A stretch of 64,000 nucleotides of DNA, from contig NZ_JBAWKJ010000002.1 in NCBI RefSeq assembly GCF_037095755.1, forward strand, positions 558,001-622,000, written 5' to 3'. The position numbers were made by a program, and so were the translations under genes. The notes beneath the pieces were generated by a model. The model saw nothing but the letters and a program-made list of their open reading frames with translations, ran no database searches and had not been told where the DNA came from. The DNA comes from Sphingopyxis sp. CCNWLW2 (GTDB lineage Bacteria; Pseudomonadota; Alphaproteobacteria; Sphingomonadales; Sphingomonadaceae). Positions within the stretch are counted from its first letter, which is position 1. Each line of letters starts with the position of its first letter. This document shows positions 1 to 10,736 of this stretch, piece after piece.

Positions 1-686
1 ACAAGCTGATCGGCATCGGGGTTCGAGATCGCGCCCGCCGGGATCGGCTTCACTCCGGCGTCGAAATTGGTGATGCCGGTGTGCGGGTTCCGGTGGTTGT
101 CGGTGCCGATCGAGCGGATCACGATCGCGATCGCGCCCTTCTTCGCTGCGACATTGGGTCCGGTGAACCGGCCGCGCCCATAATAGCCATAGCCGCTTCC
201 ATCCTGCGTCGGCTTCATGTCGTGGTCGATGAAGACGATCTTGCCCCTCACCGCCGCGTCGGGCGCCGCGGCGAGCGCGTCGAAGCTCTCGAAATAGGCG
301 ATTTCGCCCTCGATCCCCTTTGGTCCGGTCGAGGCGCTGTTCCCGAGCGCGGTGATCGCGAGCTTCTGCGGCACGAGGCTGCTGGTCAGCCAGGCCTCTT
401 CGGCGCCGCGTACCCACACGGGCATGTCGAACGCTTCCTCGCGGACATGAGCGAAGCCCATTGCCTGCAGCCGCTGCACGGCCCAGCGGCGCGCGACGGC
501 TTCGGCGTCGGTCCCGGCCATGCGCGGACCGACGTCGGTCGTCAGGTCGCGGGTGATCGCCCATGCGGGATCCTCGCCTTGCTGCGCCAGTTCAGCGGCG
601 CTCTGAGCCGGTTGGGCGGAAGCAGCGGAGGAAAGGAGAAGGGCGGCGATCCCGGCTAAGCGGGTGGAGCTATGGGGGATTTTCAT
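1..686 (-). CDS. M28-family peptidase with PA-like domain, C-terminus outside window
   Basis: The reading frame starts with ATG and runs off the left edge of the window, so only the first 228 residues are visible. Residues 1-24 form a typical signal peptide (hydrophobic core, cleavage after Ala-Ser-Ala), so the product is exported. The region after it (TRDLTTDVGPRMAGT, then a protease-associated-like domain around residues 130-220 with GPNVAAKKGAIAIVIRS) matches secreted zinc aminopeptidases/carboxypeptidase Q-like proteins of family M28. The metal-binding residues would lie in the missing part and cannot be checked. It diverges from ettA. The rightward open frames on the opposite strand here are treated as shadows. 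Confidence 0.75.
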   Translation of the reverse strand, partial: MKIPHSSTRLAGIAALLLSSAASAQPAQSAAELAQQGEDPAWAITRDLTTDVGPRMAGTDAEAVARRWAVQRLQAMGFAHVREEAFDMPVWVRGAEEAWLTSSLVPQKLAITALGNSASTGPKGIEGEIAYFESFDALAAAPDAAVRGKIVFIDHDMKPTQDGSGYGYYGRGRFTGPNVAAKKGAIAIVIRSIGTDNHRNPHTGITNFDAGVKPIPAGAISNPDADQL

Positions 687-816
687 GCCGCTTTCGTAAC
701 GGCGCGCCCCGCGCGCGCAAGCGCCGATTGCCAACCGCGCGCCCATTCGCTAACCGGCGCGCAACTCAAACTCTCCCCGGCCGCGCCCGCGGCCCAGCCC
801 ATACCGGAGCATATCC

Positions 817-2496
<1,680 letters not shown>

Positions 2497-2501
2497 CCGG
2501 C

Positions 2502-2960
2502 ATGACCGGCATGACCGGGGAAGGACAGTCGCCAATATCGTCGAGCGCAATCCGTTTGGATGCGGACGCGCTCAACGCCTTCATGGCGGAAGCCTTCCCC
2601 CATTCGGCCCCGGGGTCGCGCGGTCATGTGGTTTCGGCGTCACCCGGGCATATCCAGGCACGGCTTGACCCGAATGAAAATGCGCTGCGTCCCGGCGGGC
2701 TGATCTCCGGCCCGACGCAGATGGGGTTCGCCGACATGGCGGCCTATGCGCTCGTCCTCGCCCATATCGGCCCGGTCGCGATGGCGGTGACGAGCGCGCT
2801 CAACTACCAATTCCTGCGCCCGTGCCGCCCGGGACCGCTGTTCGCCGACGCGCATATGCTGCGCCTTGGCAAGCGGCTCGCGGTGATGGATGTGCGGATA
2901 TGGACCGACGACGCCGACAAGCCGGTCGGGCAGGCGAATGTAACCTACGCGATTCCCTGA
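2502..2960 (+). CDS. PaaI-type hotdog-fold thioesterase
   Basis: A 152-residue single hotdog domain. The segment NALRPGGLISGPTQMGFADMAAYAL (positions about 61-85) corresponds to the helix and active-site loop of the PaaI/YdiI acyl-CoA thioesterases, followed by the strand TSALNYQFLRPC typical of the fold. It probably hydrolyses an acyl-CoA in the cytosol, but the substrate cannot be told. It begins 5 nt after the ettA stop, so it is probably co-transcribed. Two ATG codons (2502 and 2511) are possible starts, and neither has a clear Shine-Dalgarno sequence. Confidence 0.8.
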   Translation: MTGMTGEGQSPISSSAIRLDADALNAFMAEAFPHSAPGSRGHVVSASPGHIQARLDPNENALRPGGLISGPTQMGFADMAAYALVLAHIGPVAMAVTSALNYQFLRPCRPGPLFADAHMLRLGKRLAVMDVRIWTDDADKPVGQANVTYAIP

Positions 2961-2992
2961 CGGGATTGCCGATCGTCCGTTGTCGGTCAGTT

Positions 2993-3109
2993 GCTGCCGC
3001 TAGAGATGCTGCCGCTAGAGATGTGTGCCCCGGCGAAAGCCGGAGTCCAGAAGCCTGGCGCAAACCTAGCATTTTTTGCACTGGGCCCCGGCTTTCGCCG
3101 GGGCGCACA
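2993..3109. repeat. intergenic palindromic element with an adjacent 15-bp tandem duplication
   Basis: The 328-nt gap between the thioesterase and the DUF899 gene holds no convincing gene. It contains a perfect 15-bp tandem repeat (GCTGCCGCTAGAGAT at 2993-3007 and 3008-3022). This is followed by a long inverted repeat: 22 bp at 3022-3043 pair with 3088-3109 with a single mismatch. Each arm also folds on itself as CCGGC-GAAA-GCCGG. Related but different GAAA-centred palindromes occur at two other places in this window, so this looks like a dispersed REP-type element. As RNA the long arms could act as a terminator or stabiliser between the two convergent genes. Confidence 0.75.
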
Positions 3110-3288
3110 AAAGGAAGTTCCCGCCCTATAGCAGACCCGTCGCAGCTCAAAACACAGCTTTCCTACATTGTGTCGCTGTGCCAGCATCCCTGCTGGCTCT
3201 TTGAACCGTCAGAATTCCGCTCTTTCGCCTAAAGCGACAAAGGACACAATTCCGATGCGCGCATGCGGGGCTTTTGTGGCTTTAAGCC

Positions 3289-3990
3289 TCAATATTCCAG
3301 CGACGGATACCAGTCGGTCCCGCGGCCCGAGGGCGTGAGGTCGAGGATGTTCCACAGGCTCGCAATGTCGGGCGCGTCGCGCGGGTCCTGGCCCGGATCG
3401 GCCATCTCGCTCGTCATCTCGCTTCGCCAGAACAGCCGCACGTCGTTGCCGCGCTTCTTGAACACCGCGAGCGCAGGATTTTCGCTGCCGTCGGCGTTCA
3501 GCAGCCGGAAGTCGCGAGCGTAGTCATCGCCAACCAGTTGCAGGAAATCGAGCGCCTGCCATCCGCGTTCGAGCGCAAACGCCTTTTGCCGCTCGACCGG
3601 GCTGCGGCCGAAGATCTTGAACGCGACGCGCTGTTTCAGGTCGTTGGCGTTGCCGTCGACCGAGCCCAGCCAGTTCGTGCACATCGGACAAGGACGCTCG
3701 CGCTCGGGGCCGTACATCCAGAAATAGGCGACCAGCGTATCATGCGCGCCGAACAACTCGGCTAGCCCCAGTTCGGCGCCGTTGGCGTCCTTGAACCGGT
3801 AATCCTTCATCAGCGGCCCCGGCGGCAGCTGACGCCGCTGTTCCGCGATCCGCGTCATCTTGCGCCGCAGGTCGATTTCTTCGGCCAACAGCGATTTTCG
3901 GGCCTTGGTGTAGGATTCGTCTTCGCCGGGAAAAGCACGTCTACGGGAAGCAAGCGCCGGCGCAGCCGACAGGGTTTGGCGAAGGGCCAT
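3289..3990 (-). CDS. DUF899 family (thioredoxin-like) protein
   Basis: A 233-residue cytosolic protein recognisable as DUF899, a thioredoxin-fold family with a conserved Pro-Met-Cys-Thr-x-Trp segment, here RPCPMCTNWLGS near residue 100. The family has no firmly assigned biochemical role; redox or peroxidase-like functions have been suggested from the fold. The C-terminal region (GRGTDWYPSLEY) is also family-typical. ATG at 3990 is preferred over the TTG one codon upstream because AGGAG lies 7 nt before it. It stands alone; its neighbours give no functional hint. Confidence 0.85.
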   Translation of the reverse strand: MALRQTLSAAPALASRRRAFPGEDESYTKARKSLLAEEIDLRRKMTRIAEQRRQLPPGPLMKDYRFKDANGAELGLAELFGAHDTLVAYFWMYGPERERPCPMCTNWLGSVDGNANDLKQRVAFKIFGRSPVERQKAFALERGWQALDFLQLVGDDYARDFRLLNADGSENPALAVFKKRGNDVRLFWRSEMTSEMADPGQDPRDAPDIASLWNILDLTPSGRGTDWYPSLEY

Positions 3991-4091
3991 CAAGTTCTCC
4001 TTTTTTGGGAGAACGTGCCGTTAACGCCATTGTTGCAGCGGGATTTCACGGTTGCCCGCAGCCCTGCGTCGGTTCGTCGCGCGCGGTCGCG

Positions 4092-4673
4092 TCAGGCGGT
4101 CGCGGCCTCCCACAGCATCAGCTTGGTCGCGTGGACATTCTCTCGCGCGCTTTTGGCGTCGAGCCGGGTCAGTTTCACGTCGCCCTTGAGCGCGCCCATT
4201 TCGATCATCGCGTGGATTACCACGACGCCGCCCGCGCCGATATCGATCTCGAACTCGGCGGGCCGCGCGAGGCTCGCCTTTGCGGTCGCGACGTGGAGAT
4301 GATGCTTGCCGGAATCGATATCGGCCATCAGCATCTGGCCCGATTTGATCTGGCCGCTGGTCGTGCCGTCGAGCGTGACGTTCATGCCCTGGAGCGCGGC
4401 GACGAAGCCGCGGCGACAGACATAGATGCGCGCTTTGCCTTCAGGGGGTTCCATCCTCCGGGCATCGGCGACAAGGCTCTCGTCGGCCTTCACCGCGCGC
4501 TTGTTGCTCGACAGCGCCCAAACGATAACGCCGATGAACAGGATAAGCAGGATGGGCGCGACGATCATCATCGTCTCGTCGCCGATCGCTTCAAAGACTG
4601 GCGGGCCGATGAAGGCGCCGAAAACGGCCGCGATCGCAATGATCGTCAGCCACATGGCATTTTTGCCGCTCAT
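4092..4673 (-). CDS. membrane-anchored protein with DUF2846-like C-terminal domain
   Basis: A 193-residue protein with two N-terminal hydrophobic segments (about residues 7-27 and 36-54) followed by a soluble domain. The soluble part has the pattern ARIYVCRRGFVAALQGMNVTLDG followed by DIDSGKHHLHVAT, resembling DUF2846-type domains that are often found in lipoproteins. The match is by pattern only. It lies 13 nt downstream of the carbonic anhydrase gene on the same strand, so the two may be co-transcribed. No enzymatic function can be assigned. Confidence 0.6.
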   Translation of the reverse strand: MSGKNAMWLTIIAIAAVFGAFIGPPVFEAIGDETMMIVAPILLILFIGVIVWALSSNKRAVKADESLVADARRMEPPEGKARIYVCRRGFVAALQGMNVTLDGTTSGQIKSGQMLMADIDSGKHHLHVATAKASLARPAEFEIDIGAGGVVVIHAMIEMGALKGDVKLTRLDAKSARENVHATKLMLWEAATA

Positions 4674-4686
4674 CCCACTCTCCCTC

Positions 4687-5325
4687 TCAGGCGGGAGAAA
4701 ATTCTCCCGATGTTTCGTCCATCACGTGCAGTACGCCGTCGCTGATCGCGAAAAAGGCGCCGCGCAGCTTCAGCGTGCCGCGATTTTCCTTTTCCTGGAT
4801 ACAGGGGAAAGTCCTGAGATTCGCTATGCTCACGCGCACAGCTTCCATCTCCATGGCGCGGCCCGCATCGCGATTATCGAAATCGGGATATTGCGCGCGA
4901 ATCTCTTCGCTCGCCTCGTCGAGCATCGCGATCCAGTCGGCGATGAAGCCGCCGCGGCCTGGCTCGGCGCCCGCCATCGAACGGTGCAGTGCGGCGTGGC
5001 AGCCGCCGCACATGCCGTGACCCATCACGACGATTTCCTCGACCTTCAGAAACTGGACCGCGAATTCGAGCGCGGCGGAGACGCCGTGACGTCCGGGTGT
5101 CGTTTCGAACGGCGGCACCAGCGCCGCGACATTGCGAACGACGAAGATTTCGCCCGGATTGGTGTCGAAAATCTGCGACGGTTCGGATCGGCTGTCCGAA
5201 CAGGCGATCACCATCACCTTGGGCGATTGGCCCTCGGCAAGTTCGTTCCAGCGTTCGCGCTGTTGCTGCCAACCGCCGTTACGGAAACGACGGTAGCCAT
5301 CGATCATATCTGCAAAGTGAGTCAT
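4687..5325 (-). CDS. can: beta-class carbonic anhydrase
   Basis: A 212-residue beta-carbonic anhydrase that interconverts CO2 and bicarbonate in the cytosol. The zinc ligands and catalytic dyad are intact: Cys42, Asp44 and Arg46 in ACSDSR, then His103 and Cys106 in GHGMCGGC. Length matches bacterial Can/CynT. It diverges from lipA across a 62-nt spacer and is followed closely by a membrane protein gene on the same strand. The symbol follows the family; no cyanase gene is nearby that would favour cynT. Confidence 0.92.
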   Translation of the reverse strand: MTHFADMIDGYRRFRNGGWQQQRERWNELAEGQSPKVMVIACSDSRSEPSQIFDTNPGEIFVVRNVAALVPPFETTPGRHGVSAALEFAVQFLKVEEIVVMGHGMCGGCHAALHRSMAGAEPGRGGFIADWIAMLDEASEEIRAQYPDFDNRDAGRAMEMEAVRVSIANLRTFPCIQEKENRGTLKLRGAFFAISDGVLHVMDETSGEFSPA

Positions 5326-5387
5326 GCGTCGCCCTTAGCATAGGTAGAGAGGTTGAGAAGAGGCGCGTGCGCGACTATGTGGGCGAA

Positions 5388-6323
5388 ATGAACGCTCCCG
5401 CATCGCCCGCCACCACGCCCAGTCAGCGCCAGCGCAAGCCCGACTGGATCCGCGTCAAAGCCCCGACCAGCCCGGGCTACGCCGAAACGCGCAAGCTGAT
5501 GCGCGAGCTCAACCTCAACACGGTGTGCGAAGAAGCCGCGTGCCCGAACATCGGCGAATGCTGGACGAAAAAGCATGCGACGGTGATGATCCTCGGCGAC
5601 ACCTGCACGCGCGCCTGCGCTTTCTGCAACGTTAAGACCGGCATGCCGCGCCCTGTCGACCTGCTCGAGCCCGAGCATACCGCGATCGCCGCGGCGAAGA
5701 TGGGGCTCAGCCACATCGTCATCACCTCGGTCGACCGCGACGACTTGCCCGACGGCGGCGCGAGCCAGTTCGTGAAGGTCATCAACGCGCTGCGCCGCGA
5801 AACGCCGCAGACGACGATCGAGATCCTGACGCCCGACTTTCGCAACAAGCCCGAAAGCGCGGTTGCCGCGATCGTCGATGCGCGCCCCGACGTCTATAAC
5901 CATAATCTCGAAACCGTCCCGCGACTCTATCCGACGATCCGCCCCGGCGCGCGCTATTATGCCTCGCTCCGCCTGCTCGAAAGCGTGAAGCGCCGCGATC
6001 CGTCGATCTTCACCAAGTCGGGCGTGATGCTCGGCCTCGGCGAGGAGCGGATGGAGGTGCATCAGGTGATGGACGACATGCGCAGCGCCGACATCGATTT
6101 CATGACGATGGGCCAATATCTCCAGCCGACCCCGAAGCATGCGAAGGTGATCGACTTCGTGACCCCGCAGGCGTTTGACGCCTATGCGCAGATCGCGCGC
6201 GCCAAAGGCTTCCTGCAGGTCGCTTCGTCGCCGCTGACGCGTTCGAGCTATCACGCCGGCGACGATTTCGAACGCATGCGCGCCGCCCGCGAAGCGCAGC
6301 TGGCGCGCGTCAAGGCCGGCTGA
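5388..6323 (+). CDS. lipA: lipoyl synthase
   Basis: A 311-residue radical-SAM enzyme that inserts two sulfurs into protein-bound octanoyl groups to form lipoyl cofactors. The auxiliary 4Fe-4S cluster cysteines are Cys47, Cys52 and Cys58; the radical-SAM CxxxCxxC motif is Cys73, Cys77 and Cys80. The C-terminal RSSYHA supplies the serine ligand. The start is placed at ATG 5388 (MNAPASP) because homologous sequence begins there; a longer open frame upstream runs antisense through the carbonic anhydrase gene and is not credible. The product would serve the E2 lipoyl domain encoded at 45.5-46.8 kb. Confidence 0.96.
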   Translation: MNAPASPATTPSQRQRKPDWIRVKAPTSPGYAETRKLMRELNLNTVCEEAACPNIGECWTKKHATVMILGDTCTRACAFCNVKTGMPRPVDLLEPEHTAIAAAKMGLSHIVITSVDRDDLPDGGASQFVKVINALRRETPQTTIEILTPDFRNKPESAVAAIVDARPDVYNHNLETVPRLYPTIRPGARYYASLRLLESVKRRDPSIFTKSGVMLGLGEERMEVHQVMDDMRSADIDFMTMGQYLQPTPKHAKVIDFVTPQAFDAYAQIARAKGFLQVASSPLTRSSYHAGDDFERMRAAREAQLARVKAG

Positions 6324-6330
6324 TCGGTCT

Positions 6331-6771
6331 TTGCCAAGGCACCACGAAACCCGCGTCCTGCCGTACAGCGACGAGCAGATGTTCGCGCTCGTCACCGATA
6401 TTGCGCGCTATCCCGAGTTCCTGCCGTGGGTCATCGCGCTGCGCATCCGCAGCGACAGCGAGCATGAGGCGGTCGCCGACATGATCGTCGGTTTCAAGGG
6501 ACTGCGCGAAAGCTTTTCGTGCCGCGTTCACAAGCAGCGGCCGGGCGAGGTTTGCGTGAGCTATATCGACGGGCCGATGAAGCATCTCAACAATGAATGG
6601 CATTTCCAGCCCGCCGAGGGCGGGGGCTGTCGCGTCGATTTCCTCGTCGATTTCTCGTTCCGCAGCCGGATGTTCGAGGCGCTCGCCGGGCAAATGTTCG
6701 ACAAGGCGCTGCGCAAGATGATCGCGGCGTTCGAAGCGCGCGCCGACGAACTTTACGGCGTTGTGGCCTGA
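6331..6771 (+). CDS. RatA/COQ10-type START-domain protein
   Basis: A 146-residue polyketide-cyclase/START-like protein. The N-terminal pattern (YSDEQMFALVTDIARYPEFLPWV) and the C-terminal amphipathic helix (FDKALRKMIAAFEARADELYG) are characteristic of the bacterial COQ10/RatA group. Its members bind ubiquinone or related lipids; the E. coli relative was described as a ribosome-targeting toxin, but that naming is not good evidence of a toxin-antitoxin system here. It begins with TTG 7 nt after the lipA stop, so it is translationally close to lipA. No antitoxin partner is visible. Confidence 0.85.
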   Translation: MPRHHETRVLPYSDEQMFALVTDIARYPEFLPWVIALRIRSDSEHEAVADMIVGFKGLRESFSCRVHKQRPGEVCVSYIDGPMKHLNNEWHFQPAEGGGCRVDFLVDFSFRSRMFEALAGQMFDKALRKMIAAFEARADELYGVVA

Positions 6772-6830
6772 CTCAAAACCGGCCGTTGCCGAATCAGCGC
6801 CAGCGACGTAAGACAAAATCAGCATCAAGA

Positions 6831-6961
6831 GTTGGGGCGACGCCCAACGCCAACCTGCCGATCCGGGCAAGGTGGCACTCCGCAAGGAGGATGTGGCCGG
6901 GCCGGCAACTAAAGCGGATCAAGCCACCAAGCGTCGAACCCGAAACAGGAAACGACGCACC
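6831..6961 (+). promoter_or_regulatory. structured 5' leader of metA, possible riboswitch of unassigned class
   Basis: The 190 nt before metA contain ordered secondary structure. A perfect hairpin GTTGGG/CCCAAC spans 6831-6848. A 6-bp closing stem GGTGGC (6871-6876)/GCCACC (6923-6928) encloses CTCC-GCAA-GGAG (6878-6889, a GNRA tetraloop) and a short GCC/GGC hairpin (6896-6906), followed by a single-stranded AACTAAAGCGGATCAA. Together these form a plausible three-way junction. The metA Shine-Dalgarno lies about 20 nt further on. Methionine genes of alphaproteobacteria are often controlled by SAM-sensing leaders, but I could not match the SAM-II consensus, so the class is open. Confidence 0.45.
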
Positions 6962-7957
6962 GTGCCCATAACGATACCCGATCAACTCCCTGCTCGACAT
7001 ACTCTCGAAGCCGAGGGCGTCATGGTGATGGGTGAAGCCGACGCCGTACGCCAGGACATCAGGCCGCTGCGGATCGGCTTGCTGAACCTCATGCCGAACA
7101 AGATCGACACCGAAACCCAGCTAGCCCGGCTGCTTGGGGCAACTCCGCTTCAAATCGAATTGACGCTGGTGCGGATGACGGATCATGTTTCGCGCAACAC
7201 GCCGGCCGATCACATGGCGGCCTTCTATCGGCCGTGGAGCGACGTCAGCGCCGAGCGATTCGACGGCTTCATCATCACGGGCGCACCGGTCGAGCGGCTA
7301 CCTTATGAGGATGTTCGCTATTGGCCCGAACTGCGGTCGATCCTTGATTGGACCCAGACGCATGTCCATCGCTGCTTCACGATCTGCTGGGCTGCTCAAG
7401 CCGCCCTTTTTCACTTTCACGGCGTTCCAAAGCGCGACCTGTCGCGCAAAGCTTTCGGCGTGTTCAGGCACCAAAATCTGGCCCCCACGTCGCCTTATCT
7501 AAGGGGTTTTCCGGACACATTCGATGTACCCGTCTCGCGCTGGACAGAGGTTTGCCCGTCCGCTTTGGTCGGCGCCAAAGGGCTGCATGTTCTTGCAGGC
7601 AGTGTCGAAGTCGGCGCCGGCCTTGTCGACGACCGCGCCAACGGAATGCTGCACATGTTCAACCATCTTGAATATGATACCGGCACGCTTGCCTCCGAGT
7701 ACAACCGCGACGGCGCCACGCATTTACCGAAAAGCTATTTTCCTGCCGACGATCCTGAGCGGCCCCCGCAGAACCGGTGGCGCGGCCATGCTCACTTGCT
7801 GTTCGCGAACTGGATCAACGAAATTTATCAAACAACGCCATTTGATTTCACGGATAGCGTGAACGCGAAAACTCCGAAGCCGAAGGCGCCGCTCCTGCGC
7901 CCTCAAGCCGGCAGGGTGATATCTTCCGACGGCCGCAGTTCGTCCTTGCCGGGCTGA
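6962..7957 (+). CDS. metAA: MetA-family homoserine O-acyltransferase, predicted acetyl-CoA-specific
   Basis: A 331-residue MetA enzyme catalysing the first committed step of methionine synthesis, acylation of homoserine. The GTG at 6962 is chosen because it gives [10 protein letters not shown], the usual N-terminus, and puts the nucleophile at Cys142 (TICWAAQ), the same number as in E. coli. The His-x-Glu pair is present in FNHLEYDTG. Position 111 is Glu (GAPVERL) where E. coli has Gly; Glu111 is the known marker of acetyl-CoA rather than succinyl-CoA use. The C-terminus is somewhat longer than usual and overlaps the convergent cinA gene by 55 nt. Confidence 0.92.
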   Translation: MPITIPDQLPARHTLEAEGVMVMGEADAVRQDIRPLRIGLLNLMPNKIDTETQLARLLGATPLQIELTLVRMTDHVSRNTPADHMAAFYRPWSDVSAERFDGFIITGAPVERLPYEDVRYWPELRSILDWTQTHVHRCFTICWAAQAALFHFHGVPKRDLSRKAFGVFRHQNLAPTSPYLRGFPDTFDVPVSRWTEVCPSALVGAKGLHVLAGSVEVGAGLVDDRANGMLHMFNHLEYDTGTLASEYNRDGATHLPKSYFPADDPERPPQNRWRGHAHLLFANWINEIYQTTPFDFTDSVNAKTPKPKAPLLRPQAGRVISSDGRSSSLPG

Positions 7958-8457
7958 AGCAGGTCGAGCGCGAACAGCGTAGCGGCATGGCGGATCGCGG
8001 CGCGATCGGTCGATTCGAATTGCACCCGCTGGGTAAAATAATCGTCGGGATCCTGCCCGCGCAGTGCGCGTGCAAACACGACCTGACCCACCGGCTTCTT
8101 CTCCGACCCGCCCCCGGGTCCGGCGATTCCGGTGATCGCGACCGCGACATCGGCGTCGCTGTTGGCCAGCGCGCCCGCCGCCATCGCCCACGCGGTCGCG
8201 AGCGAGACTTCGCCAAAGGTTTCCAGGATCTCGCTGCTGACGTCGAGCTGGCTCTGCTTGGCATGGCCCGAATAGGTGACGAAGCCCGCGCTGAACACGT
8301 CCGAGCTTCCGGCAATATCGGTCAGCGCGACCGATACCATGCCGCCCGTGCAGCTTTCGGCCACGGCGACTTTCCGCCCCGCGACGCGGTTGTTCGCAAG
8401 GACGGTTGCGGCAAGGTCGTCGCGCGCGGTAAGGCGCGTTTCAGCATCGGACAGCAC
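7903..8457 (-). CDS. cinA: CinA C-terminal-type nicotinamide-nucleotide amidohydrolase
   Basis: A 184-residue stand-alone CinA C-terminal domain (PncC type), which deamidates nicotinamide mononucleotide in pyridine-nucleotide recycling. Diagnostic motifs are [11 protein letters not shown] and [18 protein letters not shown]. The N-terminal molybdopterin-like domain of full CinA is absent. GTG at 8457 is preferred, 4 nt after the ispDF stop, with GGAG about 10 nt upstream; a longer frame would run into ispDF. It is probably the second gene of an ispDF-cinA operon. Confidence 0.88.
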   Translation of the reverse strand: MLSDAETRLTARDDLAATVLANNRVAGRKVAVAESCTGGMVSVALTDIAGSSDVFSAGFVTYSGHAKQSQLDVSSEILETFGEVSLATAWAMAAGALANSDADVAVAITGIAGPGGGSEKKPVGQVVFARALRGQDPDDYFTQRVQFESTDRAAIRHAATLFALDLLQPGKDELRPSEDITLPA

Positions 8458-8461
8458 GAGT

Positions 8462-9640
8462 TCAATTCTCCGGAAGTTGCAGGGTCGCGACGGCCTGGGC
8501 CGCGATCCCCTCGCGGCGGCCGGTGAAGCCCAGCCGCTCTGTCGTAGTCGCCTTGACACTAACCCGTTCGAGCGGAATCGCAAGGATTTCGGCAATCCGT
8601 GCCCGCATCGCGGCGCGGTGCGGGCCGATCTTCGGCGCTTCGGCGATGATCGTCAGGTCGACATGGTCGATGCGCCCGCAGCGTGCGGTCACACGCTCGG
8701 CGGCAAAGCCAAGGAAGCGGTGCGACGCCGCGCCGCGCCATTGCGGGTCGCTCGGCGGGAAATGATCGCCGATATCGCCGTCGCCGAGCGCGCCGAGGAT
8801 CGCATCGGTCAGTGCATGAAGCGCGACGTCGGCATCACTATGGCCTTCAAGTCCATGACTATAGGCGATTTCTATTCCCCCGATCCACAGCGGCTTGCCC
8901 GCCACAAGGCGGTGGACGTCATATCCCATACCGACGGCAGTGCGCGTCATTCGATCGATCCCCAGCAAGCCGTTCAGGATCGCCATATCCTCGGCATATG
9001 TCAGTTTATGGAGGCGGGCGTCGCCGGGCACCGTAGCGACCGGCACGCCGAGCCGCCGGACGAGTTGCGCGTCGTCCGTCGCGGCCGCCTCGACGGCTTC
9101 GGCATGCGCGCGGCGCAATGTGCCAAGATGGAACGCTTGCGGCGTCTGGACGCGCGCCAGCGCGCTGCGGTCGACAACATCACCGGCAAGATGGGCGGCT
9201 TGTTCGACCAGCGTGTCGGGAACCGGAAGCGTCGGGATCGCCGCTTCGGCATCGTACATCGCCGCGAGCAGGCGATCGATCACCTCGGCGGTCACGCCGG
9301 GCCGCGCGGCGTCATGGACGAGCACGAACGCATCATCGCCCCAATCGGCCAGCATCGCGATCGCATTCGCGACCGATTGCTGTCTTTCGGCGCCCGGATC
9401 GGCAGAAATCCATCCCTTCGGCAGGCTGGCGATTGCTGCCGTGACGTCATCGTTGGCCACCAATACGCCGCCGTTGATCGCGGGATGCGCGGCAAAAGCG
9501 TCGAGGCTCCAGCGCAGCACCGGCTTGAGCCCAAGCGGCGCAAGCTGTTTCGGCAGCTCGAAGCCCGCGCGCGTTCCCTGGCCGCCGGCGAGCAGCACGA
9601 CCGCGACAGGCGGCAAGAGGGAAGGGGCGGACTCGGTCAT
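8462..9640 (-). CDS. ispDF: bifunctional IspD/IspF isoprenoid enzyme
   Basis: A 392-residue fusion. Residues about 1-225 are IspD (2-C-methyl-D-erythritol 4-phosphate cytidylyltransferase; nucleotide-binding LLAGGQGTRAG, then VHDAARPG). Residues about 233-392 are IspF (MEcPP synthase; metal site in GYDVHRL and the GLEGHSDAD motif). These are two non-consecutive steps of the MEP pathway to IPP/DMAPP, and the fusion is common in alphaproteobacteria. The gene diverges from dusB across 97 nt and is followed within 5 nt by cinA. Confidence 0.95.
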   Translation of the reverse strand: MTESAPSLLPPVAVVLLAGGQGTRAGFELPKQLAPLGLKPVLRWSLDAFAAHPAINGGVLVANDDVTAAIASLPKGWISADPGAERQQSVANAIAMLADWGDDAFVLVHDAARPGVTAEVIDRLLAAMYDAEAAIPTLPVPDTLVEQAAHLAGDVVDRSALARVQTPQAFHLGTLRRAHAEAVEAAATDDAQLVRRLGVPVATVPGDARLHKLTYAEDMAILNGLLGIDRMTRTAVGMGYDVHRLVAGKPLWIGGIEIAYSHGLEGHSDADVALHALTDAILGALGDGDIGDHFPPSDPQWRGAASHRFLGFAAERVTARCGRIDHVDLTIIAEAPKIGPHRAAMRARIAEILAIPLERVSVKATTTERLGFTGRREGIAAQAVATLQLPEN

Positions 9641-9737
9641 CTCGCGCGCCGTTAGCGTAGCCGCGGCTTGCGGGAAAGCTGCTTAACGTGTAGGGGCGCT
9701 GCTTATTTTTTAGGCAATTTGACGAAAGCATCCCGCC

Positions 9738-10736
9738 ATGGCGCCGCTGCGGCCCATTCAGATCGGCAACATTACCATCGCGGATCCCGTGATCCTCGCG
9801 CCGATGACGGGCGTCACCGACCTGCCGTTCCGTAAGCTCGTCCGCTATTATGGCTCGGGACTCAACGTCACCGAGATGATCGCGAGCCAGGCTGCGATCC
9901 GCGAGACGCGCCAGTCGATCCAGAAGGCGGCGTGGGATCCGGTCGAAGAGCCGGTGTCGATGCAGCTTGTCGGCTGCACGCCTTATGAGATGGGCGAAGC
10001 GGCCAGGCTCAACGAAGATCGCGGTGCGTCGATCATCGACATCAACATGGGCTGCCCGGTACGCAAGGTCACCAACGGCGATGCGGGCTCGGCGCTGATG
10101 CGCGACCTGAAACTCGCGGCGGCGCTGATCGAATCCTGCGTGAAGGCTGTCTCGGTGCCGGTGACGGTCAAAATGCGCATGGGCTGGTGCCATGACAGCC
10201 TGAACGCGCCCGAACTCGCGCATATCGCAGAGGATCTGGGCGCAAAGCTTGTCACCGTCCACGGCCGCACCCGCAACCAGATGTATCGTGGCGAGGCCGA
10301 CTGGGGCTTTGTCCGCAGCGTCAAGGATGCGGTGTCGATCCCCGTTATCGTCAACGGCGACATCTGCTCGGCCGAGGATGCGCGTACCGCGCTGGCGCAA
10401 AGCGGCGCCGATGGTGTGATGATCGGCCGCGGTGCTTATGGCCGTCCTTGGCTGCTCGGACAGGTCATGGCGGCGCTGCGCGGCGAAACCAATCGGCCCG
10501 ATCCCGGCATCGACGAGCAATATGACGTAATTACATCGCATTACCGCGCGATGATCGACCATTATGGCGAAGTGACCGGCGTCAATATGGCGCGCAAGCA
10601 TCTCGGCTGGTACGTCAAGAGCCTCCACGGCTCGGCCGAGTTCCGCAACAAGGTCAACCGGATCCCCGACAGCAAGGGCGTGCTCGACGCGCTCGAAGCC
10701 TTCTACGGCCCGCATCTGACCAAGGCGGCGGCGTGA
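9738..10736 (+). CDS. dusB: tRNA-dihydrouridine synthase DusB
   Basis: A 332-residue FMN enzyme that reduces specific uridines in tRNA. Recognisable motifs are [14 protein letters not shown] at the N-terminus, the catalytic cysteine in [16 protein letters not shown], and [11 protein letters not shown] and [16 protein letters not shown] for phosphate and FMN contacts. In alphaproteobacteria this gene (formerly nifR3) heads the ntrBC operon, as here: its stop overlaps the ntrB start in a GTGA arrangement. No clear Shine-Dalgarno precedes the ATG. Confidence 0.95.
   Translation: MAPLRPIQIGNITIADPVILAPMTGVTDLPFRKLVRYYGSGLNVTEMIASQAAIRETRQSIQKAAWDPVEEPVSMQLVGCTPYEMGEAARLNEDRGASIIDINMGCPVRKVTNGDAGSALMRDLKLAAALIESCVKAVSVPVTVKMRMGWCHDSLNAPELAHIAEDLGAKLVTVHGRTRNQMYRGEADWGFVRSVKDAVSIPVIVNGDICSAEDARTALAQSGADGVMIGRGAYGRPWLLGQVMAALRGETNRPDPGIDEQYDVITSHYRAMIDHYGEVTGVNMARKHLGWYVKSLHGSAEFRNKVNRIPDSKGVLDALEAFYGPHLTKAAA

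Noticed and set aside
6331..6771. Possible toxin of a toxin-antitoxin pair (RatA-type name)
   Set aside because: No partner gene is adjacent, and the sequence fits the ubiquinone-binding COQ10-like group equally well, so calling it a toxin system is not justified.
6831..6930. SAM-II riboswitch
   Set aside because: The conserved GCUAAAAAGG-type segment and pseudoknot spacing of SAM-II could not be matched; only an unassigned structured leader is claimed.
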